Origin: Deltaproteobacteria bacterium
GTDB lineage: Bacteria; Myxococcota_A; UBA9160; JAFDDA01
Reading direction: 5' to 3'
Assembly (NCBI GenBank): GCA_019311105.1
Contig: JAFDDA010000028.1
Location: 1 to 33,814, forward strand
Length of the DNA: 33,814 bases
Shown here piece by piece: positions 24,119 to 31,145 of the stretch (position 1 is the stretch's first letter; every line of letters begins with the position of its first letter). Below the pieces are notes generated by a model that made no database searches, was not told the DNA's origin, and worked only from the letters and a program-made list of their open reading frames with translations. The translations under genes and the position numbers were made by a program.

Positions 24119-24970
24119 GTGCGGCGCCTCAAGGTCTGGCTCCTGCTTCCCCCTCTGGCACTCGTCGGCTGCGCCGCGTTCATGCGCCCGGCCACGAGCG
24201 GTTTTGCCGGCGACCTCTCCAACGCGATCCTCGACCAGAACGATCTCGCCACGGTCCGCGACGGTGCACCGGCGTATCTGATCGCCGTCGACGCCCTGAT
24301 CGAGGGCGACCCACGGAACTCCGAGCTGCTCCTCACCGGGGCGCGACTCTACGGAGCCTACGCCTCGGCCTTCGTGGACGACGCCGGCCGGCGGCAGCGC
24401 CTTGCGGATCGCGGGCTCGACTACGGGCGGCGCGCGCTCTGCGTGGAGTGCCCGGAGGTGTGCGGGACACTGGGTCGTCCCTTCGACGAGTTCGTCGCGA
24501 CCCTCGCGTCGGTGAACACGGGGGACGCTGCGACCCTCTACGGCTTCGGCGCTGCATGGGCAGGTTGGGTGGAGGCCCGCACGGGCGACTGGAGCGCGGT
24601 GGCCGAGCTTCCCAAGATCGAAGCGGTGATGCAGCGCGTGCTGGAGCTCGACGAATCGCACGAGCGCGGCGGCGCGCATCTCTATCTCGGCGTGTTGCTC
24701 ACGCAGCGTCCGGCGAGCCTCGGGGGCCAGCCGGAGCGGGCGCGGGCGCACTTTGAACGCGCGGTGGCGCTCTCCGAGGGGCACAACCTGATGGCCAAGG
24801 TGCTATACGCCCGGCAATACGCTCGGCTGGTGTTCGACCGAGCGCTCCACGATCGCCTGCTCGAAGAGGTCGTGGCGGCGGATCCCGAGGCCCCCGGCCT
24901 GACGCTCGGCAACACGCTGGCCCAGGACCAGGCGCGTCTGCTTCTCGCGGACGCGGACGAGTACTTCTAG
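24119..24970 (+). CDS. TatT-type lipoprotein associated with a TRAP transporter
   Basis: A 283-residue lipoprotein. The GTG at 24119 is preferred: AGGA/GGAG lies 4-9 nt upstream and the product then starts with an ideal lipoprotein signal ending in LALVGC (Cys17). An ATG at 24092 would add nine residues. The mature part is all-helical with TPR-like repeats: NSELLLTGARLYGAYASAFV, RLADRGLDYGRRALCVECPE, GAHLYLGVLLTQRPASLGGQ and RAHFERAVALSEGHNLMAKV. This matches the TatT family (trimeric TPR protein first described with the Treponema Tp0956/Tp0957 TRAP system), which docks on the periplasmic binding protein. dctP, dctQ and dctM follow directly, so all four form one operon of the TPAT class. Confidence 0.86.
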   Translation: MRRLKVWLLLPPLALVGCAAFMRPATSGFAGDLSNAILDQNDLATVRDGAPAYLIAVDALIEGDPRNSELLLTGARLYGAYASAFVDDAGRRQRLADRGLDYGRRALCVECPEVCGTLGRPFDEFVATLASVNTGDAATLYGFGAAWAGWVEARTGDWSAVAELPKIEAVMQRVLELDESHERGGAHLYLGVLLTQRPASLGGQPERARAHFERAVALSEGHNLMAKVLYARQYARLVFDRALHDRLLEEVVAADPEAPGLTLGNTLAQDQARLLLADADEYF

Positions 24971-24985
24971 ACCCCGGAGCCCTGC

Positions 24986-26011
24986 ATGCCGCTGCGTCTC
25001 GTCCTTCTCACGCTCGCACTCGCCGCGCCGCTCGCCTTCGTCGACTCGGCGGCGGCGCGAACTCTCAAGATCGCGACCGTCCTCCCGGAGGGGAGCGCGT
25101 GGATGCAGGACATGCGCGCCGTCGGCAAGACGATCGACGAGAAGACCGAGGGACGCGTCCGCTTCAAGTTCTATCCCGGCGGGATCATGGGCAACGACAA
25201 GACCGTCCTTCGCAAGATCCGCGCGGGTCAGCTCCACGGCGGCGGCTTCACGAGCGGCGCCCTGGCGCAGGTCTACCCCGACATCGAGATCTACGGCTTG
25301 CCCCTCATGCTCCGCTCCTACGCCGAGGCGGACTACGTGCGCGCGCGCATGGACGACGCGCTGATCGCCGGGCTCGAGAAGGCAGGATTCGTCGCGCTCG
25401 CGATCAACGACGGCGGCTTCGCCTACATGATGTCCAAGCGGCCGATGCGCCAGGTGGGCGATCTCGCCGGCGCGAAGGTCTGGACCCGCGAAGGCGACGT
25501 GATGAGCCAGACGGCCTTCGAGATCGCGGGCGTGTCGCCCGTTCAGCTCTCCTTGTCGGACGTCTACACGGCGCTCCAGACGGGCCTCATCGACACCGTG
25601 GCGGCCCCCGCCATGGGCGCCATCGCCCTCCAATGGCACACCAAGCTGAAGTACCTGACCGACGTGCCCCTCACCTTTCTGACCGGCGCCTTCGTGATCG
25701 ACCGCAGTGTCTTCCGCGGACTCGAGGCCGAGGACCAGAACGTGATCCGGGAGGAGATGCGCGCGGCGGCGCGACGGCTCGACGCGGCCAACCGGGACGG
25801 CGAGCAGAGCGCGCGGCAGGCACTTCGAGCCCAGGGGGTCGAGTTCGTCACGGCTCCGGATTCCGAGGAGATCGACCGCTGGCACGACATCGCGCGGCAG
25901 GCGCTCGTCGAGCTGCGCCGCAAGGGGATCTATTCCAAGGCGCTGATCGACGAGCTGCAGGCGCACCTCGCCGAGTACCGGCGCACGCCCTCGGCGCCCC
26001 GTGGCGAGTAG
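24986..26011 (+). CDS. dctP: TRAP transporter substrate-binding protein, DctP family (TatP-like)
   Basis: A 341-residue periplasmic solute receptor. Signal peptide MPLRLVLLTLALAAPLAFVD with cleavage near SAAA, then RTLKIATVLPEGSAWMQDMR and GRVRFKFYPGGIMGNDKTVL, the standard DctP beginning. LSLSDVYTALQTGLIDTVAA and AFVIDRSVFRGLEAEDQNVI are typical of the second lobe. The Arg that binds the ligand carboxylate in classical DctP proteins (usually K-I-R-V after LxGLK) aligns with Trp in LAGAKVWTREGD. This is also seen in TatT-associated receptors, which are thought to bind non-acidic, perhaps hydrophobic, ligands. The start at 24986 has GGAG about 7 nt upstream and lies 15 nt after the TatT stop. 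Confidence 0.91.
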   Translation: MPLRLVLLTLALAAPLAFVDSAAARTLKIATVLPEGSAWMQDMRAVGKTIDEKTEGRVRFKFYPGGIMGNDKTVLRKIRAGQLHGGGFTSGALAQVYPDIEIYGLPLMLRSYAEADYVRARMDDALIAGLEKAGFVALAINDGGFAYMMSKRPMRQVGDLAGAKVWTREGDVMSQTAFEIAGVSPVQLSLSDVYTALQTGLIDTVAAPAMGAIALQWHTKLKYLTDVPLTFLTGAFVIDRSVFRGLEAEDQNVIREEMRAAARRLDAANRDGEQSARQALRAQGVEFVTAPDSEEIDRWHDIARQALVELRRKGIYSKALIDELQAHLAEYRRTPSAPRGE

Positions 26012-26546
26012 CGCGCCGCCGAGCGGCCCGGAAGCCCCGACTGGCGCGTTGCAGCGGGCCGAGGACATCGTGCTCGCGCTGCTGCTGGGAGCGATGATCC
26101 TCCTGGCGCCCGTCCAGATCCTGCTCCGCGGTGCGCTGGGCAGCGGAATCGCGTGGGTGGACCCGCTCTTGCGCGTGCTGGTGCTGTGGGTCGGCCTCCT
26201 GGGTGCGGTCGCAGCGAGCTTCGAAGGGCGGCACATCACCATCGACGTGCTCTCGCGCGCGCTGCCCGAGCGGGCACGCGCGGCTGCCGGCGCCGTGACC
26301 AGCCTCTTCACCGCGGCGGTCACCACGCTCCTCGCCTACCACGGGGCGCGTTTCGTGGCCTCGGAGTTCCACTACGACAGCGTGGCGTTCTCCGGGATCC
26401 CCGCGTGGGGGCTCGAATCGGTGATCCCCCTGTCCTTTGGCCTGATCGCGCTGCGCTATCTGCGACTCGCCGTCTCGGATCTGCTCGCCCTCTTCCGGAG
26501 CGACGACGCCGACGAAGGGACGAGCGCCGGGGTCGGGTCGTCATGA
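26001..26546 (+). CDS. dctQ: TRAP transporter small membrane subunit, DctQ family
   Basis: A 181-residue inner-membrane protein with four hydrophobic helices: IVLALLLGAMILLAPVQILL, VDPLLRVLVLWVGLLGAVAA, AVTSLFTAAVTTLLAYHGAR and LESVIPLSFGLIALRYLRLA. WVGLLGAVAASFEGRHITID, with the small charged EGRHI loop, is the characteristic DctQ motif. It uses a GTG start at 26001 that overlaps the end of dctP by 11 nt. It forms the membrane complex with DctM. The N-terminal 20 residues are Pro/Ala-rich and could be partly untranslated if a later start is used, though no better start is visible. Confidence 0.9.
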   Translation: MASSAPPSGPEAPTGALQRAEDIVLALLLGAMILLAPVQILLRGALGSGIAWVDPLLRVLVLWVGLLGAVAASFEGRHITIDVLSRALPERARAAAGAVTSLFTAAVTTLLAYHGARFVASEFHYDSVAFSGIPAWGLESVIPLSFGLIALRYLRLAVSDLLALFRSDDADEGTSAGVGSS

Positions 26547-27829
26547 TCGCGACGGCGCTCGTACTCCTCGTGCTGGCGTTGCTCGGCGCGCCGCTGTTCG
26601 CCGTGATCGCCGCCAGTGCGTTGCTCGGCTTCCACCGCGAGGGGATCGACCTCTCGGTGGCGGCCATCGAGATCTATCGCCTGGCCGAGATCCCGGCGAT
26701 GGTGGCGATCCCGCTCTTCACCTTCGCCGGCTACCTGCTGGGCGAGACCGGGGCGCCCGATCGCCTGGTGCGCCTCACGCGCGCATGGCTCGGTGGGCTG
26801 CGCGGCGGCCTGGCCATCGTGTCGCTCGTCAGCTGCGCGCTGTTCACCGCGTTCACGGGCGCTTCGGGGGTGACCATCGTCGCGCTCGGCGCACTGCTCT
26901 ACCCGGCGCTGGTGCGCGCGGACTACCCCGAGCGCTTCAGCCTCGGACTCGTCACCACGTCGGGCAGCCTGGGTCTGCTGTTCGCGCCGGCGCTTCCACT
27001 CATCCTCTACGGCGTCGTGGCGCAGCAGATGGGTCTCGATCAGCCCGTCCGGATCGACGACATCTTCGCCGCCGGGCTCCTCCCCGGGCTCCTCATGGTG
27101 GTGGCACTCTCCCTGTGGAGCGTGTGGCAGGCTCGTGGAAGCAGCGAGGAGCGGCGCGTCTTTTCGTGGCAAGAGGCGCGCGCAGCGTTGCGCGACTCGA
27201 TCTGGGAGATTCCGCTCCCCATCGTGGTGCTGGGCGGGATCTACGGCGGGGCCTTCGCGCTCACGGAGGCGGCCGCGGTCGCAGCGCTCTACGTGCTGGT
27301 GGTGGAGGTCGGAATCCGCCGCGAGATCCCGCTCTCGCGGCTCCCCGCCGTGATGCGCGAATCGATGGTGCTGGTCGGCGCCATCCTCATCATCCTCGGC
27401 GCGTCGTTGGCCTCCACGAACTACATGATCGACACGGAAGTCCCGATGCGGCTGTTCGAGTTCATCCGCGCCCACATCGACAGCCGCCTCACCTTCCTCA
27501 TCCTGCTGAACCTCTTCCTGCTCGCACTGGGGATGATGCTCGACATCTTCTCGGCGCTCGTGATCGTCGTGCCGATCATCCTGCCCGTGGCCGTCAGCTA
27601 TGGGATCCACCCCGTGCATCTGGGGATCATCTTCCTGGCCAACATGCAGATCGGCTACATCACGCCGCCCGTGGGCATGAACCTCTTCATCGCGAGCTAC
27701 CGCTTCGAGCGGCCGGTGATCGAGGTCTATCGCGCCACGGTGCCCTTCTTCCTGATCCTGCTGGCCACGGTGCTCCTGATCACATATTGGCCCGCGCTGA
27801 GCCTCGCATTGATCGGCGGCGGGGGCTGA
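26543..27829 (+). CDS. dctM: TRAP transporter large membrane subunit, DctM family
   Basis: A 428-residue permease with about twelve membrane segments that carries out sodium-coupled uptake of the ligand delivered by the DctP protein. The ATG at 26543 overlaps the dctQ stop (ATGA); the longer open frame upstream is out of phase with dctQ and spurious. Family features: AIPLFTFAGYLLGETGAPDR, LFTAFTGASGVTIVALGALL, SLGLLFAPALPLILYGVVAQ, ALGMMLDIFSALVIVVPIIL and QIGYITPPVGMNLFIASYRF. The second-half TPPVGxNLF signature is intact. It is the last gene of the four-gene operon, followed by 139 nt before the CBS-domain gene. Confidence 0.94.
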   Translation: MIATALVLLVLALLGAPLFAVIAASALLGFHREGIDLSVAAIEIYRLAEIPAMVAIPLFTFAGYLLGETGAPDRLVRLTRAWLGGLRGGLAIVSLVSCALFTAFTGASGVTIVALGALLYPALVRADYPERFSLGLVTTSGSLGLLFAPALPLILYGVVAQQMGLDQPVRIDDIFAAGLLPGLLMVVALSLWSVWQARGSSEERRVFSWQEARAALRDSIWEIPLPIVVLGGIYGGAFALTEAAAVAALYVLVVEVGIRREIPLSRLPAVMRESMVLVGAILIILGASLASTNYMIDTEVPMRLFEFIRAHIDSRLTFLILLNLFLLALGMMLDIFSALVIVVPIILPVAVSYGIHPVHLGIIFLANMQIGYITPPVGMNLFIASYRFERPVIEVYRATVPFFLILLATVLLITYWPALSLALIGGGG

Positions 27830-27857
27830 GTCGGGCGAGAGCGACGGGCGAAGGCAT

Positions 27858-27875
27858 CTACGTAATCCCAAGTAG
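27858..27875. promoter_or_regulatory. Short dyad upstream of the CBS-domain gene
   Basis: CTACGTAATCCCAAGTAG is an imperfect dyad (CTAC at one end, GTAG at the other) in a comparatively AT-rich patch of the 139-nt gap before the CBS gene, about 94 nt upstream of its ATG. Its size and half-site form would suit a LuxR/NarL-type response-regulator site, but I see no second copy before the neighbouring stress-type genes. Confidence 0.25.
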
Positions 27876-27968
27876 TCCCGTCCGGGATCTCTCCGCTCCA
27901 TCTCGTCGCGGGCGTTCAACTTCGACCCGAAATCGGTCGAAGAGAAGGCGACTTCACGAGAGGTTCCG

Positions 27969-28430
27969 ATGGAAGCGCGACAGCCCTGCCAGCTCTCTGA
28001 TCGCATCGGGGATCTGATGACTCCGAGCCCGTTGGTCGCGACCGCCGACCGTCTGGCCGCGGACGTCTTCGAGATGATGAACGAGCGTCGCATCCGCCAC
28101 GTGCCCATCGTGAACGAGAAGGACGAGCTCGAAGGGCTCGTCTCCCGGTGGTATCTCCTGGGCCACGCCGGATCGGGCGCAGGCTCGGGGAGCACGCCCG
28201 AGGGGGACGTCACCGTGGGTGAGCTCATGAGCGAGCGCGTCGACACGGTCTCGGCCGACTGCTGTGCCGCCGAGGCGGCCCGCCACATGCTCCGTACGAA
28301 GCGCAGCTCGCTGGTCGTCGTGGACGAGAAGCGACGGGTGATCGGCATCCTCACCGAGGCCGACTTCCTGCGCCTCGCCGTGCGGGGCGAGGCGCCGTGC
28401 TCCTGCGTGGGTGTCCCGCCCGCCGCGTAG
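27969..28430 (+). CDS. Tandem CBS-domain protein
   Basis: A 153-residue protein made almost entirely of two CBS domains (a Bateman module) that would bind adenosyl ligands such as AMP or ATP and sense energy state. CBS1, about residues 8-70: RIGDLMTPSPLVATADRLAA, EMMNERRIRHVPIVNEKDEL, EGLVSRWYLLGHA. CBS2, about 80-143: VGELMSERVDTVSADCCAAE, RHMLRTKRSSLVVVDEKRRV, IGILTEADFLRLAV. The tail has CSCVG. The start at 27969 has GAGAGG 5 nt upstream. Stand-alone CBS pairs of this kind occur among hypoxia and stress proteins in other bacteria. It is on the same strand as, but 230 nt before, the cyclic-DPG-synthetase-like gene. Confidence 0.88.
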   Translation: MEARQPCQLSDRIGDLMTPSPLVATADRLAADVFEMMNERRIRHVPIVNEKDELEGLVSRWYLLGHAGSGAGSGSTPEGDVTVGELMSERVDTVSADCCAAEAARHMLRTKRSSLVVVDEKRRVIGILTEADFLRLAVRGEAPCSCVGVPPAA

Positions 28431-28553
28431 GCGTCGAAGCCCCGGTGATCCGTCTTCTCGACGGGTTGCGAAGCGAGGCGAGTGACCTCGTCGCCGCGAG
28501 GCGGCCTCATGTGAAGTTTCCCATGCCGGCACTTCATCACTGTGAGCTGCCAG

Positions 28554-28575
28554 CGGGCCGGCCATTTCCGGCCCG
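28554..28575 (+). terminator. Hairpin after the CBS-domain gene
   Basis: CGGGCCGG (28554-28561) and CCGGCCCG (28568-28575) form a perfect 8-bp stem around a 6-nt loop CCATTT, in the 230-nt gap between the CBS gene and the next gene. There is no T-run, so terminator activity is only possible; it may instead lie in the leader of the downstream gene. Confidence 0.35.
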
Positions 28576-28660
28576 ACTCAGGGCTCGCGCCGTTGCTCTC
28601 GGAATCGGCTTTCGTCCGCTCACCCCTGCCATCCGCTGGGAGCGGGCCTATGGTTGCGCC

Positions 28661-29998
28661 ATGCCTCCCGAGCTTCGCAGACGGGTCGTGATCCTGGGCG
28701 CCGCCGGCCGCGACTTTCATGACTTCAACGTCTTGTATCGGGAGGACCCCCTCGTGGAGGTCCTAGCCTTCACCAGGACCCAGATCCCCGGGATCGAGGG
28801 TCGGCGGTATCCCACAGAGCTCGCGGGCCCGCTCTATCCCGATGGCATCCCCATCCTGCCCGAATCGGATCTCGAAGCCTTCTGCGCTCGTGAGCAGGTC
28901 GACGAGGTGGTGCTGGCCTACAGCGATCTGCCCCATGCGGAGGCCATGCATCTCGCCTCCCGTGCGCTCGCGAGCGGCGCGGACTTCTCCATGCCCGGGC
29001 CGCGGCGCACGATGCTCGCCTCGCGGCTCCCGGTGATCGCGGTCTCGGCGGTCCGAACGGGTTGCGGGAAGTCGCAGACGGCCCGTTTCGTGGCTCGGCG
29101 TCTGGCCGAGCGCGGCCTGCGCGCCGCGGTCTTGCGCCACCCGATGCCCTACGGAGACCTCGCGCGCCAGCGGGTCCAGCGCTTCGCGACCGGAGCCGAT
29201 CTCGACGCAGCCGACTGCACGGCCGAGGAGCGCGAGGAGTACGAGCCCTACGTCGAAGCAGGCGGGGTCATCTTCGCCGGCGTCGACTACGCCGCCATCC
29301 TGGTCGAGGCCGAAAAGGAAGGGCAGTTGGTCCTCTGGGACGGGGGCAACAACGACTTCCCGTTCCTGCGCCCCGATCTGCACATCGTGCTGGTGGACGC
29401 GCTACGGCCCGATCAGGTGGCTACCCATCATCCGGGCGAGGCGTGCCTGCGGATGGCGGACCTCGTGGTCGTCAACAAGGTCCACGCCGCGGGCGAAGCG
29501 GACGTCGACCGGGTGATCGAGGGCGTGCGCGCCCTCCGCCCCGAGGTCGAGATCGTCCGGGCGGCTTCTCCCGTCGTGCTCGAGGATCCCGGGGCGGTGC
29601 GCGGGAGGCGAACCGTCGTGGTGGACGACGGTCCGACCCTCACTCACGGCGGCATGGCGTACGGCGCGGGCTTCGTGGCGGCCAGCGCCGCCGGGGCGGA
29701 GATCCTCGATCCGCGGCCGACGGCGGCGCCGGCCATCCAGCGCGTCTACGACGCGTACCCCCACCTCGGCCGTGTGCTCCCGGCGGTCGGCTACGGTCCC
29801 GAGCAGCGGGCCGCCCTGCGCGACACCATCGAGGCGAGCGGCGCCGAGGTCGTGGTCTCGGGCTCACCGCTCGACCTGGCCGCACTGCTCTCGCTCGCGA
29901 TTCCGGTGGTCCGCGCTCGCTACGAGTATCGCGACGCGACGTCGCCCGGCCTCGCCGATCGCATCGATGCGTTCCTGGCCGAGCGCGGCTTGGGCTAG
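28661..29998 (+). CDS. Cyclic 2,3-diphosphoglycerate synthetase-like P-loop protein
   Basis: A 445-residue cytoplasmic protein. The ATG at 28661 (MPPELRRRVVILGAAGRDFH) is chosen because homologous sequence begins there; the open frame runs on to 28397 without support. Domain order: a Rossmann-like N-domain (VVILGAAGRDFHDFNVLYRE, EVLAFTRTQIPGIEGRRYPT), a Walker A P-loop in SAVRTGCGKSQTARFVARRL (about residues 128-147), LVLWDGGNNDFPFLRPDLHI, VDALRPDQVATHHPGEACLR and MADLVVVNKV as the Walker B/NKxD-like part. This is the architecture of archaeal cyclic 2,3-diphosphoglycerate synthetase (CpgS) and its many bacterial relatives of unproven function. It is followed 8 nt later by carbamate kinase, suggesting joint expression and a shared role in phosphate-energy metabolism. 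Confidence 0.82.
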   Translation: MPPELRRRVVILGAAGRDFHDFNVLYREDPLVEVLAFTRTQIPGIEGRRYPTELAGPLYPDGIPILPESDLEAFCAREQVDEVVLAYSDLPHAEAMHLASRALASGADFSMPGPRRTMLASRLPVIAVSAVRTGCGKSQTARFVARRLAERGLRAAVLRHPMPYGDLARQRVQRFATGADLDAADCTAEEREEYEPYVEAGGVIFAGVDYAAILVEAEKEGQLVLWDGGNNDFPFLRPDLHIVLVDALRPDQVATHHPGEACLRMADLVVVNKVHAAGEADVDRVIEGVRALRPEVEIVRAASPVVLEDPGAVRGRRTVVVDDGPTLTHGGMAYGAGFVAASAAGAEILDPRPTAAPAIQRVYDAYPHLGRVLPAVGYGPEQRAALRDTIEASGAEVVVSGSPLDLAALLSLAIPVVRARYEYRDATSPGLADRIDAFLAERGLG

Positions 29999-30006
29999 GG
30001 GGAGCC

Positions 30007-30924
30007 GTGCGGGTTGTGGCGGCGCTCGGAGGCAACGCAGTCGCGCGGCCTGACGAGCCGCTCGACGTCGAGCACCAGCGTGCAGCCGTGCGGCGCGCAG
30101 CCGAAGCGCTGGCCGCCATCGCGAGCCAGCACGACCTGGTGGTCACCCACGGCAACGGTCCGCAGGTGGGTCTGCTGGCGCTCCAGTCCGGAGGCACGAT
30201 GCCGCTCGACGTCCTCGACGCCGAGACCGAGGGCATGATCGGATACTGGATCGACCAGGAGCTCGGCAATCGGCTGCCCGGGCGCGAGGTCGCAACGCTA
30301 CTCACCCAGGTGTTGGTGGACCCGGATGACCCGGCCTTCGCGAGCCCGTCGAAGCCGATCGGGCCCGTCTATCCCGAGGCCGAAGCGCGGCGCCTTTCGG
30401 ACGAGCGCGGCTGGGAGCTGAGAGAAGATCGCGGCGGCTTCCGTCGCGTCGTGCCCTCACCGGACCCGCGCGAGATCCGGGAGCTGCGCACGATCGAGAT
30501 CCTGGTGAATCTGGGCGTGGTGGTGATCTGCGCTGGGGGTGGCGGCATCCCCGTCGTCGAGGATGCGAGCGGGGCGCTTCACGGGGTCGAAGCCGTGATC
30601 GATAAGGATCTCGCGACTGAGCTGCTGGCGACCCGCCTCGGCGCCGACGCGCTGCTTCTGCTGACCGACGTCCCAGGGGTCTACGAAGACTGGCCCGAGC
30701 CCGCGCGCCGCTTGATCCGGGCGATCCCGCCGCGCGAGTGCGACGCGCTCTCGCTCCACCCCGGGACGATGGGCCCGAAGGTGCGCGCCGCGCAACGCTT
30801 CGCCCTCACGCCCGGGCGCTTCGCGGCCATCGGTAGCCTCGAGGACGCCGAGCGGCTGCTGCGGCGCGAGGCCGGGACGGTGGTGTCGTCGGACGTCGCG
30901 AAGCGGGAGGTCGAGGAACGCTGA
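30007..30924 (+). CDS. arcC: Carbamate kinase
   Basis: A 305-residue enzyme of the amino-acid-kinase fold that interconverts carbamoyl phosphate + ADP and carbamate + ATP. The start is the GTG at 30007, with a GGGGGAG ribosome site just upstream. The signature is complete: RVVAALGGNAVARPD, VVTHGNGPQVGLLALQ, the insertion domain with KPIGPVYPEAEARRL and RVVPSPDPREI, VVICAGGGGIPVVED, VIDKDLATELLATRL, LLLTDVPGVYEDW and HPGTMGPKVRAAQRF. Length is normal (about 310). No arginine deiminase or catabolic ornithine carbamoyltransferase is adjacent; instead it directly follows the CpgS-like gene. An ATP-yielding role under energy limitation is inferred; catabolism of another carbamoyl source such as allantoin or agmatine products is possible. 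Confidence 0.94.
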   Translation: MRVVAALGGNAVARPDEPLDVEHQRAAVRRAAEALAAIASQHDLVVTHGNGPQVGLLALQSGGTMPLDVLDAETEGMIGYWIDQELGNRLPGREVATLLTQVLVDPDDPAFASPSKPIGPVYPEAEARRLSDERGWELREDRGGFRRVVPSPDPREIRELRTIEILVNLGVVVICAGGGGIPVVEDASGALHGVEAVIDKDLATELLATRLGADALLLLTDVPGVYEDWPEPARRLIRAIPPRECDALSLHPGTMGPKVRAAQRFALTPGRFAAIGSLEDAERLLRREAGTVVSSDVAKREVEER

Positions 30925-30960
30925 CCGGGCTCGGACTCGCCAGTCGGCGACCGGCCTGAT

Positions 30961-30977
30961 GGGGCCTCGGAAGCCCC
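30961..30977 (+). terminator. Short hairpin after arcC
   Basis: GGGGC (30961-30965) and GCCCC (30973-30977) form a 5-bp stem with a 7-nt loop, 37 nt after the arcC stop. It is short and lacks a T-run, so it is only a weak terminator candidate. The rest of the 218-nt gap to the WS/DGAT gene shows nothing I can identify apart from the GGAGG ribosome site at 31131-31135. Confidence 0.25.
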
Positions 30978-31130
30978 CAAGGCGCTGGCGATTTCGGCCT
31001 CGAACCCGCCCGGACAGCCTTCTATGCGACGCTCTGCCACAGTGTGAAGCGCCGATCTGGGCTCTGAGGCGGGCAGAATCCAACAACGCGATGGTCGCGC
31101 GGGCAGCGTGTCGGTAGGCTGGGGAGACGC

Positions 31131-31145
31131 GGAGGACGGGCCATT
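31131..31145 (+). promoter_or_regulatory. Ribosome-binding site deciding an ATT start codon
   Basis: GGAGG at 31131-31135, then ACGGGCC, then ATT at 31143-31145, in frame with the WS/DGAT N-terminal motif. No ATG, GTG or TTG lies in frame between the upstream stop region and the conserved sequence, which leaves ATT as the only well-placed start. Confidence 0.7.

Noticed and set aside
26456-28720. A 754-codon minus-strand open frame over dctM and the CBS gene
   Set aside because: Antisense shadow; His/Asp/Glu-rich with no family resemblance.
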